DNA from: an uncultured Clostridia bacterium
GTDB lineage: Bacteria; Bacillota; Clostridia; Oscillospirales; Ruminococcaceae
DNA: 64,000 nt
Assembly: GCA_947632025.1 (NCBI GenBank)
Contig: CANRNN010000003.1
Coordinates: 1-64,000, forward strand
Reading direction: 5' to 3'
The notes under the pieces were generated by a model, which made no database searches, was not told where the DNA came from, and saw only the letters and a program-made list of their open reading frames with translations. This document shows, piece by piece, positions 53,116 to 61,285 of the stretch (its first letter is position 1; every line of letters begins with the position of its first letter). The translations under genes were made by a program, and so were the position numbers.

Positions 53116-53766
53116 ATGTTACAAAAGACTAAGAGAAAACTGATCCATTTTTACACGAACGGCAACATTGCTGAAGATTTTGTTGCTTCTCGCCGTGTGA
53201 AAATAAATAAGCTCCGTTCGTGGATAAAAATGAATTTTTATCTCCACTGTGCGGCGTCGCTGGTCTGCATCGGGCTGTCGTATTTGCTCGGTGCAGGCTA
53301 CTCTGTGATATATGTAACAGTATGCGCATTGGTTTCGGCTTGGTTTGCGCTGTTCGCTGTAGGAGATTTAATGCCTACAAAGGTGCTTTCCTGTGTATTG
53401 GATATTGTTTTTTCGGGAATAGGTATCACGGCGGGAATTATCGCCGAACCCAAACTGCCGTTTCTGATTTGCGGCATAATAATGGTGATAATGGCGATTT
53501 CAGCGTTTTCTGTGATAATTATATCGTCGCTGCGGGAATATCTTGAGGAATTTTCACCACTGCAGATCCGGCGAGAGGACTACACAATGTTGTCCGAAAC
53601 AGGCATCGAAACAGAAAATTCCTCTGAAAAAGATGAAGAGATACCGCCCCTGCCGCCGCTCACAAGCGAAATGCGGGAGCTTGCCAAGGAGCTTCGTGAC
53701 ATTCTATGTTCTGAACAGGAGATCGAAGCGTTTTCACATAAGGAATTTGGCGGTAACGGCAACTGA
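53116..53766 (+). CDS. four-helix membrane protein with acidic tail
   Basis: 216 residues. Four transmembrane segments (about 43-60, 63-83, 89-110, 115-138) follow a basic start; a hydrophilic C-terminal tail of about 75 residues is rich in Glu and Pro (SSEKDEEIPPLPPLTSEM) with a final helix. AGGAG stands 13 bases before the ATG, somewhat far. It is 24 bases after nadE, so likely in that transcript. No family recognised. Confidence 0.7.
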   Translation: MLQKTKRKLIHFYTNGNIAEDFVASRRVKINKLRSWIKMNFYLHCAASLVCIGLSYLLGAGYSVIYVTVCALVSAWFALFAVGDLMPTKVLSCVLDIVFSGIGITAGIIAEPKLPFLICGIIMVIMAISAFSVIIISSLREYLEEFSPLQIRREDYTMLSETGIETENSSEKDEEIPPLPPLTSEMRELAKELRDILCSEQEIEAFSHKEFGGNGN

Positions 53767-53847
53767 ATTTTCGGACGTGCTTATGTTAATATTTTGGCTT
53801 AATAAAGTCGTTTTTTTGACATTTTCTTTTTATGCCAGAGGTGAAAA

Positions 53848-54396
53848 ATGTCTCCGAAAAAGCTAGCGTTTTCGGCAGTTTTTGTGTGTTTTGCTGCGGC
53901 TCTCTCGGCACTTGAAACAATGCTTCCGCCGATAGTTCCGATAACGGGCGTAAGGGTCGGACTTGGAAACGTGGTTACTCTTTTTTTGCTGCATATCGGG
54001 GGGTCATGGAAGCCCGCAAATGCCCTTGCTGTAACGATTCTCAGATGTCTTGTGGCAGCGCTTATTGTAGGTTCTCCGCTTTCGGCGATTTACGGACTGA
54101 GCGGCGGAGTGCTTGCGTGGGCGGTTATGAGCGCTTCAAGGGCACTTTTTTCGAGGGTCGACAAAACCTTTCATGGAGTCAAATTCTTACCTTTTACCGC
54201 TGTTTTTGGAGCAATTTTTCATATTTTCGGACAAATGTTCGTAGCGGTAGCTTTTTATGGGACAATGTCGATTCTCGCATATTTGCCGATTTTAATGGCG
54301 AGTGCGGTTCTGGGGGGACTGTTTACAGGCTTTCTTACATACCTAATTCTTAAAAAACTCCCGGAACGGTTATTGGAAAAAATACGCAGAGTATAA
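53848..54396 (+). CDS. Gx transporter family protein (heptaprenyl diphosphate synthase component I-like)
   Basis: 182 residues, five to six membrane helices: LAFSAVFVCFAAALSALETM, ITGVRVGLGNVVTLFLLH (signature), IYGLSGGVLAWAVMSASRA and FHIFGQMFVAVAFYG. The family is often labelled heptaprenyl diphosphate synthase component I, but its fold resembles ECF-type transport S-components, so it may carry an isoprenoid or vitamin. AGAGGTG precedes the ATG. polA follows. Confidence 0.85.
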   Translation: MSPKKLAFSAVFVCFAAALSALETMLPPIVPITGVRVGLGNVVTLFLLHIGGSWKPANALAVTILRCLVAALIVGSPLSAIYGLSGGVLAWAVMSASRALFSRVDKTFHGVKFLPFTAVFGAIFHIFGQMFVAVAFYGTMSILAYLPILMASAVLGGLFTGFLTYLILKKLPERLLEKIRRV

Positions 54397-54433
54397 TTTT
54401 AAAATAATAATACAAAGAAACGAGGTGCTGTTC

Positions 54434-56944
54434 TTGAAATTACTGCTTATCGACGGCAACAGTATCATGAATCGGGCGTACTACGGAATAAGAGCGCTTA
54501 CAAGCAAAACCGGCTTTCCTACAAACGCATTAACGGGATTTATGAACATATATTTCAAGCTTCTGATCGAGGAAAAACCCGATCGGATTGCTGTTGCTTT
54601 TGACTTGAAGGCACCAACTTTCCGGCATAAATTATACAAAGAGTATAAAGCAAACCGTCATGCAATGCCTGACGACCTTGCTCAACAAATGCCTGTGATA
54701 AAAAAATTGCTGCGCAGTCTTGGAGTTTCTGTGGTCGAATTGGAGGGCTATGAAGCCGATGATATTATCGGAACACTTTCGCACGCTGCATTTGAGCAGG
54801 GGAAAGACTGCGTGATTATGACAGGCGACCGCGACAGTTTTCAGCTCGTGAACGACAAGGTTACAGTGCGACTGGCTTCAAATAAGGAAGATATTATTTA
54901 TAATCCCAACAAGATTTTTGAAGTTTATGGCGTTAAACCCGCACAAATGCTTGATGTTAAGGCGCTTATGGGCGACTCATCCGACAATATTCCCGGAGTT
55001 GCGGGAATAGGAGAAAAAACGGCGCTTTCGCTTATTCAAAAATATGGCAGTCTGAATGATCTGATTTCAAAACTTGCAGAAATAGATGTCACAAAGTCGG
55101 TTAAGACTAAGCTTGAAAACGGCGTAGATTCCGCAAAATTGTCATATGAGCTTGGCAAAATTTGTTTAACAGTGTCGATTTCTACAAATTTAGACGACTA
55201 CAAGATTCATGAACCCAACAATGCAGAAGCCGTTTCAATATTGCAATCTCTCGATATGAATTCTGCAATAAAAAAACTTGGACTTGAAAAATTCAGATCC
55301 TCTGTAAAAACGGAATTTAAGGCAAATAATAATACTCAAAATGCGGCAAAAAGAACAGTTACCAAAGATAATGTTCCGTTCCGCGAGGACGCGCTACTCG
55401 TGTTTATTAAAGACGAAAAAATGTCCGTTTTTCGCGGCAGAGAGCCAATTGTCGGGGATTATAAGTCTGTACTTGAAAACAGTGAGATAAAATATACAGT
55501 TGATGCAAAATCAGTTTACAAATACTGTATAAATGAAGGAATTGAAATTCAAAATGTCATTTTCGATGTAACGCTTGCATCCTATTTATTAGATGTAAAC
55601 GCGAAAGATTACGATGTAAGCCGTTTATGTCAGGAGCGAAATATTGAATTTTCTGATAATGAAGCCGATATTTCCTTTTTGTATCTTCTCTGTGCGATGC
55701 TCTGGAAAGAAATTTGCGATGTAGGAATGCTGAAAGTTTTGCAGGATATTGAGATTCCGCTTGCAGAAGTTCTTGCTTCAATGGAGCATGAGGGAATATT
55801 ACTGGATCTGGATTCTTTGAAAAAATTTGGTGACGAGTTAACTCCGAAAATCAATGAAATTGAAGAAAAAATATATGGTTTGGCGGGTGAACGATTCAAT
55901 ATCGCAAGTCCTAAGCAACTCTCGGAGATTCTCTTTGAAAAGCTCAATTTACCGCATGGGAAAAAGAAATCCACAGGTTATTCGACCGATTCCGAAACTC
56001 TTGAAGCCCTGCTCGGACTCCACCCTATAATTCAACCAATTTTGGACTACCGCAGACTTACAAAGCTCTTTAACACTTATGTAAAAGGGCTTCAGAATGC
56101 GGTTTCCGAGGACGGTAGGATGTACACTACTTTTAAACAAACCGAAACTCGAACGGGTCGGATAAGTTCTGCTGAGCCAAATATCCAGAATATTCCTGTG
56201 CGAACAGAAATTGGAAGAGAGTTTCGCAAATTTTTTATTGCAGCTCCCGGAAAACGGCTTATTGACGCGGATTACAGTCAAATCGAGCTTCGCGTTCTCG
56301 CAGCGCTAGCTGATGACAAAGCTATGATCGAGGTTTTCCGTGAGGGACGCGACATTCATGCCGAAACAGCTGCTAATGTGTTCAAGAATCTTGTAGGCGA
56401 ATCCGAAAATGACCTTCGCCGAAGGGCGAAAGCAGTCAATTTTGGCGTTGTTTACGGCATTGGAGCTTTCTCGCTCGCTAAAGACATCGGGGTCACGGTT
56501 GCCGAAGCGAAAAAGTACATTGATGACTATTTTGCGCATTATTCCGGAGTGAAGCGTTTTCTTGACGAAATTACAGAATCTGCAAAATCTGATGGCTATT
56601 CGGTGACATATTTTGGAAGAAGGCGTTTTATTCCTGAAATTTTGTCGTCGAACAAAGTCGTTAATGCCCTCGGAAAGCGCATTGCAATGAACACTCCTAT
56701 ACAAGGGACTGCGGCTGACATTATAAAAATCGCGATGGTGAAGGTTTACCGCCGTCTTAAAAAAGAGCTTCCGGAAGCAAAACTGATACTACAAGTTCAC
56801 GACGAGCTGATCGTCGAAGCTCCTGAATCCGCATCGCAAAAGGCTTTGGAGATACTTCGCGAGGAAATGCAGGGAGCTGTTAAATTAAAGGTGGAGCTTC
56901 CTGTTGATGCTAAAATTGGAAACAGCTGGTATGATACCCATTGA
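54434..56944 (+). CDS. polA: DNA polymerase I
   Basis: 836 residues: the 5'-3' nuclease domain (about 1-290: LLLIDGNSIMNRAYYG, DDIIGTLSH, TGDRDSFQLV, GIGEKTALSLI), a middle domain (about 300-450), and the polymerase domain with motif A (DYSQIELRVLAALA), motif B (RRRAKAVNFGVVYGIGAF) and motif C (LQVHDELIVEAP). The middle domain lacks the DxE metal residues, so it has no proofreading activity, as in other Firmicute PolA. The start is TTG at 54434 (KLLLID), behind GAGG. The gene is visibly more AT-rich than genes around it. Confidence 0.97.
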   Translation: MKLLLIDGNSIMNRAYYGIRALTSKTGFPTNALTGFMNIYFKLLIEEKPDRIAVAFDLKAPTFRHKLYKEYKANRHAMPDDLAQQMPVIKKLLRSLGVSVVELEGYEADDIIGTLSHAAFEQGKDCVIMTGDRDSFQLVNDKVTVRLASNKEDIIYNPNKIFEVYGVKPAQMLDVKALMGDSSDNIPGVAGIGEKTALSLIQKYGSLNDLISKLAEIDVTKSVKTKLENGVDSAKLSYELGKICLTVSISTNLDDYKIHEPNNAEAVSILQSLDMNSAIKKLGLEKFRSSVKTEFKANNNTQNAAKRTVTKDNVPFREDALLVFIKDEKMSVFRGREPIVGDYKSVLENSEIKYTVDAKSVYKYCINEGIEIQNVIFDVTLASYLLDVNAKDYDVSRLCQERNIEFSDNEADISFLYLLCAMLWKEICDVGMLKVLQDIEIPLAEVLASMEHEGILLDLDSLKKFGDELTPKINEIEEKIYGLAGERFNIASPKQLSEILFEKLNLPHGKKKSTGYSTDSETLEALLGLHPIIQPILDYRRLTKLFNTYVKGLQNAVSEDGRMYTTFKQTETRTGRISSAEPNIQNIPVRTEIGREFRKFFIAAPGKRLIDADYSQIELRVLAALADDKAMIEVFREGRDIHAETAANVFKNLVGESENDLRRRAKAVNFGVVYGIGAFSLAKDIGVTVAEAKKYIDDYFAHYSGVKRFLDEITESAKSDGYSVTYFGRRRFIPEILSSNKVVNALGKRIAMNTPIQGTAADIIKIAMVKVYRRLKKELPEAKLILQVHDELIVEAPESASQKALEILREEMQGAVKLKVELPVDAKIGNSWYDTH

Positions 56945-56972
56945 TTATATGGTAGATTTTAGGAGGTTTTTT

Positions 56973-58229
56973 ATGACAGCGTTTAAGCCTGCGGACATTT
57001 TAATTCCCAATTCCGAAAAAATTGAGATGAAAAAATGGTCCGTTGTCGCATGCGATCAATACACCAGTGAGCCGGCTTACTGGGAAGATGTTGCTCAAAT
57101 TGTGGGCGATTCACCATCTACTTTGAATCTTACCCTGCCTGAAATTTTTCTCGATAAGCCCGATTGTGAGAATCGAATTAAACAAATAAATGAAAATATG
57201 ATTTCATATTTAAAAAAGGATTTGTTTAATTTGCACAAAAACTGCTTTATTTTGGTAAAAAGGACGCAGGCGGACGGAAAAATCAGAGCGGGACTGGTCG
57301 GAGTAATTGATCTTGAAATGTACGACTATCATAAAGGAAGCGCATCACAAGTGCGTGCAACAGAGGCAACGGTCGCTTCAAGGATACCTCCGAGGGTCAA
57401 AATACGCGAAAATGCCGTGCTGGAGCTTCCGCACATAATGATACTGATCGACGATCCGGAATTCACTGTTATTGAACCTCTGCTTACTAAAAAATTACAG
57501 AGAGTATATGATTTTGATTTAATGAAAAACGGCGGACATTTACAGGGTTCAATTGTTAAAAAAAGTGATGCGGACGAGGTTTTGGCTGCTCTTGACAAAC
57601 TCTCTGACAGAGCCAAATTCAATGAAAAATACGGGCTAAAAAATGAGGAAGTACTTCTCTACGCTATGGGCGACGGGAATCACTCACTGGCGACTGCTAA
57701 GGAGTGCTATGAGAAGCTTAAACGAGAAGGTTCTCCAGATGCTGAACTCGCTCGTTATGCGCTTGCAGAGGTTGTAAACCTTCATTCGCCCGCACTTGAA
57801 TTTGAAGCAATACACAGAGTAATATTTGATGTTGACGCGGAAAATCTTTTGTGCAAAATGACCAAAGAACTTGGCTTGGAAAATTCCGGAAGTCAAAGCT
57901 TTAAGGTTTATTATGACGGAAAAGCACTTGAATTTGGCATAACAAAGCCAACTTCTAACCTTGCAGTAGGGTCGGTGCAAGGCTTCCTTGACAAATATCT
58001 TGCGGAGAACGGCGGACGTATTGACTACATACATGGCGAGGACGTTGTTCGTTCACTTTGCAAAAACAGCTCTACTATAGGATTTTTGCTGCCTACAATG
58101 AAAAAAACGGAACTCTTTCCGACTGTAATTAGGGACGGCGCGCTTCCGAGGAAAACATTTTCAATGGGACACGCCAATGACAAACGCTTCTACTGTGAAG
58201 CCAGAATTATCAAGAATCTTGAGGTTTAA
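56973..58229 (+). CDS. DUF1015 domain protein
   Basis: 418 residues of the DUF1015 family: TAFKPADILIPN, WSVVACDQYTSEPAYW at the N-terminus, GLVGVIDLEMYDYHKG, RASRIPPR-like TVASRIPPRVKIR and YAMGDGNHSLATAKECYE, the signature of the family. No activity is known; the DGNH motif suggests a hydrolase or binding protein. The start at 56973 follows AGGAGG, while a longer frame would overlap polA. Its stop is 1 base before the PAS gene start. Confidence 0.88.
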   Translation: MTAFKPADILIPNSEKIEMKKWSVVACDQYTSEPAYWEDVAQIVGDSPSTLNLTLPEIFLDKPDCENRIKQINENMISYLKKDLFNLHKNCFILVKRTQADGKIRAGLVGVIDLEMYDYHKGSASQVRATEATVASRIPPRVKIRENAVLELPHIMILIDDPEFTVIEPLLTKKLQRVYDFDLMKNGGHLQGSIVKKSDADEVLAALDKLSDRAKFNEKYGLKNEEVLLYAMGDGNHSLATAKECYEKLKREGSPDAELARYALAEVVNLHSPALEFEAIHRVIFDVDAENLLCKMTKELGLENSGSQSFKVYYDGKALEFGITKPTSNLAVGSVQGFLDKYLAENGGRIDYIHGEDVVRSLCKNSSTIGFLLPTMKKTELFPTVIRDGALPRKTFSMGHANDKRFYCEARIIKNLEV

Positions 58230-58230
58230 T

Positions 58231-58599
58231 ATGAATTATTTACCATTTTTTAGGAGCATTATTGAACAGGACTCCGAGGCAATCGTAATATGTGACCTAA
58301 ATCACACGATCATCTATATGAATTCTGCCGCAAAAGAACGCTACAAAAAACACGGAAACCTCATAGGGAAAAACATTTTCGACTGCCACGGCGAACGTTC
58401 ACGCGAAATGATAAAGCGTGCCGTAGATTGGTTTTCGGCTGATAAATCGCACAACCGCATCTTTACTTTTCACAAAGATTCAGAAAATATGGATGTTTAT
58501 ATGGTCGCACTTCGTGACGAAAACACTGAACTCATCGGCTATTACGAAAAACACGAACATCGCGACCCCGAAACGCAAGAACGATATAATTTCGCTTGA
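58231..58599 (+). CDS. small PAS domain protein
   Basis: 122 residues, a single PAS fold: FFRSIIEQDSEAIVICDLNH, TIIYMNSAAKERYKKHG, GKNIFDCHGERSREMIKRAV, and the last strands VYMVALRDENTELIGYYEKHEHR. It has no output domain, so it may bind heme or a small ligand as a separate sensor, as seen for similar DUF438-type PAS proteins. The ATG is one base after the DUF1015 stop, behind GAGG, so it is coupled. Confidence 0.8.
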   Translation: MNYLPFFRSIIEQDSEAIVICDLNHTIIYMNSAAKERYKKHGNLIGKNIFDCHGERSREMIKRAVDWFSADKSHNRIFTFHKDSENMDVYMVALRDENTELIGYYEKHEHRDPETQERYNFA

Positions 58600-58624
58600 T
58601 TTTGGCTTTATAATGCAAAATAAT

Positions 58625-58662
58625 AAGTCCTTGAAAATCTATGGATTTCAAGGACTTTTTTT
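58625..58662 (+). terminator. terminator of polA-DUF1015-PAS run
   Basis: AAGTCCTTGAAA with TTTCAAGGACTT, 12 bp, then seven T, 26 bases after the PAS gene stop. Confidence 0.93.
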
Positions 58663-58729
58663 AATTTCAGAAAATGGCTTTGTAATAAGGAATTTTAAAA
58701 TAAACGAAAGCAAAACCAAATATTTTGGC

Positions 58730-59434
58730 TTAACCATGCGGTTTTTGCTGTTTCCAGTGGGCAGAGGTAATTGCCTCAAATCCTGCGGGAGATAGAATAG
58801 GCTTGTCAATTTTGCTGCGCGTTTCCGGAGAAATCGTAAATGAATCCGCGAATTCCTCACCTGCTCGCTTTATGTCACGAAGGTATCCCTCACGCTGGCG
58901 ACGTCCGTAATCAGAAACAAAAAGCTCCCCTTGAGGGCAAAAAATAGCAGTATAATGCGATTTTCCGCATATCGAATCAAGCTGCTTTCGCAGTGCCTCA
59001 TACATCGGAGCAGCTTCAACGTAACCGCACGTTGAAATAATTACAAGCTTCTTGATGTTCATTCGTCCGTCGCGCATTTCGTGAAATCCTCCCGCGAACC
59101 CGCCTTCATACGGCTTCATAAACGGCAGGCAGCGGTCTGTCATAGCTTTTAATGTTGACGGCATTCCGAAAAAATAAAGCGGAAAACTCTCCACGATAAT
59201 ATCCGACGCGAGAATCTTCTCAGAAATAATTCCCATATCGTCGTCAATCACGCATTTCCCTGCTGTTTTTCCCCAACAGGAAAAACACCCAAGGCAAGGC
59301 TTTATGTGCATTTTCGCAAGGTGGAGTATCTCGACCTCCGTGCTTTCGGGAAATCCCTCTGCAAAAGCTTTTGCAATGTTCAACGTGTTGGAACGTTCAC
59401 ATTTAGGGCTTCCATTGAGAATCAAAAGCTTCAT
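58730..59434 (-). CDS. NAD(P)H-dependent FMN oxidoreductase (flavodoxin fold)
   Basis: 234 residues of the NADPH-dependent FMN reductase family: LLILNGSPKCERSNTLN (FMN phosphate loop) and CLGCFSCWGKTAGKC, a cysteine group as in iron-sulfur flavoproteins. IIVESFPLYFFGMPSTLKAMTDR binds the flavin ring (split in print). It reduces a quinone, flavin or other acceptor. The start at 59434 (MKLLIL) follows GAGGTGG; it begins 8 bases after the phosphopantetheinyl transferase stop, so it is the last gene of the ketosynthase operon. Its role there, perhaps a redox step on the product, is inferred. Confidence 0.78.
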   Translation of the reverse strand: MKLLILNGSPKCERSNTLNIAKAFAEGFPESTEVEILHLAKMHIKPCLGCFSCWGKTAGKCVIDDDMGIISEKILASDIIVESFPLYFFGMPSTLKAMTDRCLPFMKPYEGGFAGGFHEMRDGRMNIKKLVIISTCGYVEAAPMYEALRKQLDSICGKSHYTAIFCPQGELFVSDYGRRQREGYLRDIKRAGEEFADSFTISPETRSKIDKPILSPAGFEAITSAHWKQQKPHG

Positions 59435-59442
59435 TTTCCACC

Positions 59443-60108
59443 TCAATCCTCAGAAGCAGTAAGTTTGACCGGTTCGTCCAGGAAGTGAATTTCCTCGTTG
59501 TTCGGAAGATTTATGCTGTAGTAATATTTCTCGCCGAACGCATGAATAATTCCCTCGCGAAAGCTCTCACCACGCAGATCCGCCGTTCTTAGATTATCAA
59601 AAATATCCGAGCCAACGCGCTTGACATAAGATTCCCGTCTTGTCCACGCTGTAAAAAATTCAAGCTCCTTGTCGTCGGAATCTTCAAGATTCTTGAACTC
59701 TGATTCAGTCATAAACGCCCGCGCAAGCTCTTTCATTCTATCGTCGGAATACTCGCGCTTGTGCTGAACATCGCAGCCTACTGCGGCATTTTCGCCTACA
59801 GCGAGTACACATAGCACACACCCCTCGCTGTGAGATACGCTGAAATCCACATTAGGCAAATCAACAAACGGACGTGCGTTTTCACCTATTATTATCGGGA
59901 ACGAAGCTCGGTCGATACGATTTTTCTGAAGCAGGCTGTCAAGCAGCAGAAAGCCGCTCGCGGAATCGCAGAAAGCGCTTCCGCGGCGGCGCAGAAGCTC
60001 GTCAAAATACCCCGAACAAAGCGGGCTATACTGCCCGCGAAGCGCTTCAACACGCGCTCTCATACCGTTTCCCGTAACTGCCGAGGCTGTAAAATCAATA
60101 ACGATCAT
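59443..60108 (-). CDS. 4'-phosphopantetheinyl transferase, Sfp type
   Basis: 221 residues: VDFSVSHSEGCVLCVLAVGE, AAVGCDVQHKR (metal-binding Asp), ELEFFTAWTRRESYVK (WxxxES motif with catalytic Lys). It moves phosphopantetheine from CoA to a Ser on carrier proteins, here most likely the ACP at 63507-63752. Its ATG overlaps the dehydratase stop (ATGA), so it belongs to the operon. Confidence 0.9.
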   Translation of the reverse strand: MIVIDFTASAVTGNGMRARVEALRGQYSPLCSGYFDELLRRRGSAFCDSASGFLLLDSLLQKNRIDRASFPIIIGENARPFVDLPNVDFSVSHSEGCVLCVLAVGENAAVGCDVQHKREYSDDRMKELARAFMTESEFKNLEDSDDKELEFFTAWTRRESYVKRVGSDIFDNLRTADLRGESFREGIIHAFGEKYYYSINLPNNEEIHFLDEPVKLTASED

Positions 60109-60545
60109 TCTTCATACACCGCACTTTTGTCCATTGAAGTGAACAGCATACTTCCCTTTGCCTTGACCACTCCGTCGGCGGAGATCACGGTGGAAAATTC
60201 GTATGCCGCAGCGCTTTTCAATGTACAAGAAACTTTAATTTCCAGTCTGTCGCCGGGTATTACAGGCTTTAAGAACTTGAAATCCTTGACCTTCAAAAGT
60301 ACATAGATCTTGTTGTCGTCGTTCTTTGGAGTGATGACCAGACTGCACAGCTGTGCTGCGCTTTCAATAAGCAGCACTCCCGGCATGATTGGAGCGTCCG
60401 GAAAATGCCCCATAAAATACGGCTCATTTACCGAAACGCACTTTATCCCCGTCGCGGATTCGCCCTCTACAAGCTCTGTTACGCGCTCGATCATCTGAAA
60501 CGGCGGACGCTGCTTGATTTTTTCGTTGATTTCAAGTAAATTCAA
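60105..60545 (-). CDS. fabZ: 3-hydroxyacyl-ACP dehydratase, FabZ type
   Basis: 146 residues, a hot-dog fold dehydratase: RPPFQMIERV, MGHFPDAPIMPGVLLIES with catalytic H47 and E61, then VLLKVKDFKFLKPVIPGDRL. It removes water from 3-hydroxyacyl-ACP to give a trans-2-enoyl-ACP. The start is TTG at 60545, overlapping the reductase stop by 4 bases. As a member of this cluster it probably acts on the growing polyene rather than in general fatty acid synthesis. Confidence 0.92.
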   Translation of the reverse strand: MNLLEINEKIKQRPPFQMIERVTELVEGESATGIKCVSVNEPYFMGHFPDAPIMPGVLLIESAAQLCSLVITPKNDDNKIYVLLKVKDFKFLKPVIPGDRLEIKVSCTLKSAAAYEFSTVISADGVVKAKGSMLFTSMDKSAVYEE

Positions 60546-61282
60546 AGGCTCAAACCTCCGTCAAGTACTATTACCTGCCCCGTGACATAATTGAAAGCAT
60601 CGGAACACATTGCCGCGACCATATCTGCGACCTCGCGGGCGCTTCCGAAACGTCCAAGCGGCACGGCTTTGAGGTATTCCTCACGTTTTTCCTCAGGAAT
60701 GGAATTTATCATTTCGGTTTCGATGAATCCCGGTGCTATTGCGTTTACGGTGATTTTTCTCGGAGCAAGTTCCTTTGCAAGGGTCGCGGTCATTGAGTTT
60801 ACCGCACCCTTTGTCGCGGAATATACTCCCTGCCCCTCAACTGCCAGAACAGAGCTTACGGACGATATGTTGATAATACGTCCGCCTGTTTTTATCATTT
60901 TGAGAGCTGCCTGCTGTGCGCAGTGGAAATAGCCCTTTATATTGATATCAAGGCTTCTTGTAAGGGAATCTTCGTTTATCATCAGCAGGTACGCGTCGTC
61001 AACAACGCCCGCGTTATTTACAAGAACGTCTATCCCGCTGAATGATTTTACGACCTCTCGGAACATTCCCTGCACCGCCTTTAGGTCGGAAGTATCTGCT
61101 TTGAACGCGGCAGCTTTCCGTCCGAGTTTTTCTATCTCGGCGACCGTTTCGGCAGCCTTAGCGTCATTTGAAGCATAATTCACCGCGACATTATAACCGC
61201 ACTCCGCAAGCCGCAGTGCGCAGGCTTTTCCTATCCCGCGCGAAGCTCCCGTGACGAGAGCCGTTTTATTATTGTTTTCCAT
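60542..61282 (-). CDS. fabG: 3-ketoacyl-ACP reductase, FabG type
   Basis: 246 residues, short-chain dehydrogenase: TGASRGIGKA (NADPH loop, 11-20), NNAGVV (89-94), catalytic S140, Y154 and K158 in ISSVSS and YSATKGAV, and a C-terminal GQVIVLDGG. It reduces the 3-keto group made by the ketosynthase. It begins 3 bases after the fused ketosynthase gene, so it is in the same transcript. Confidence 0.93.
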   Translation of the reverse strand: MENNNKTALVTGASRGIGKACALRLAECGYNVAVNYASNDAKAAETVAEIEKLGRKAAAFKADTSDLKAVQGMFREVVKSFSGIDVLVNNAGVVDDAYLLMINEDSLTRSLDINIKGYFHCAQQAALKMIKTGGRIINISSVSSVLAVEGQGVYSATKGAVNSMTATLAKELAPRKITVNAIAPGFIETEMINSIPEEKREEYLKAVPLGRFGSAREVADMVAAMCSDAFNYVTGQVIVLDGGLSL

Positions 61283-61285
61283 ATC

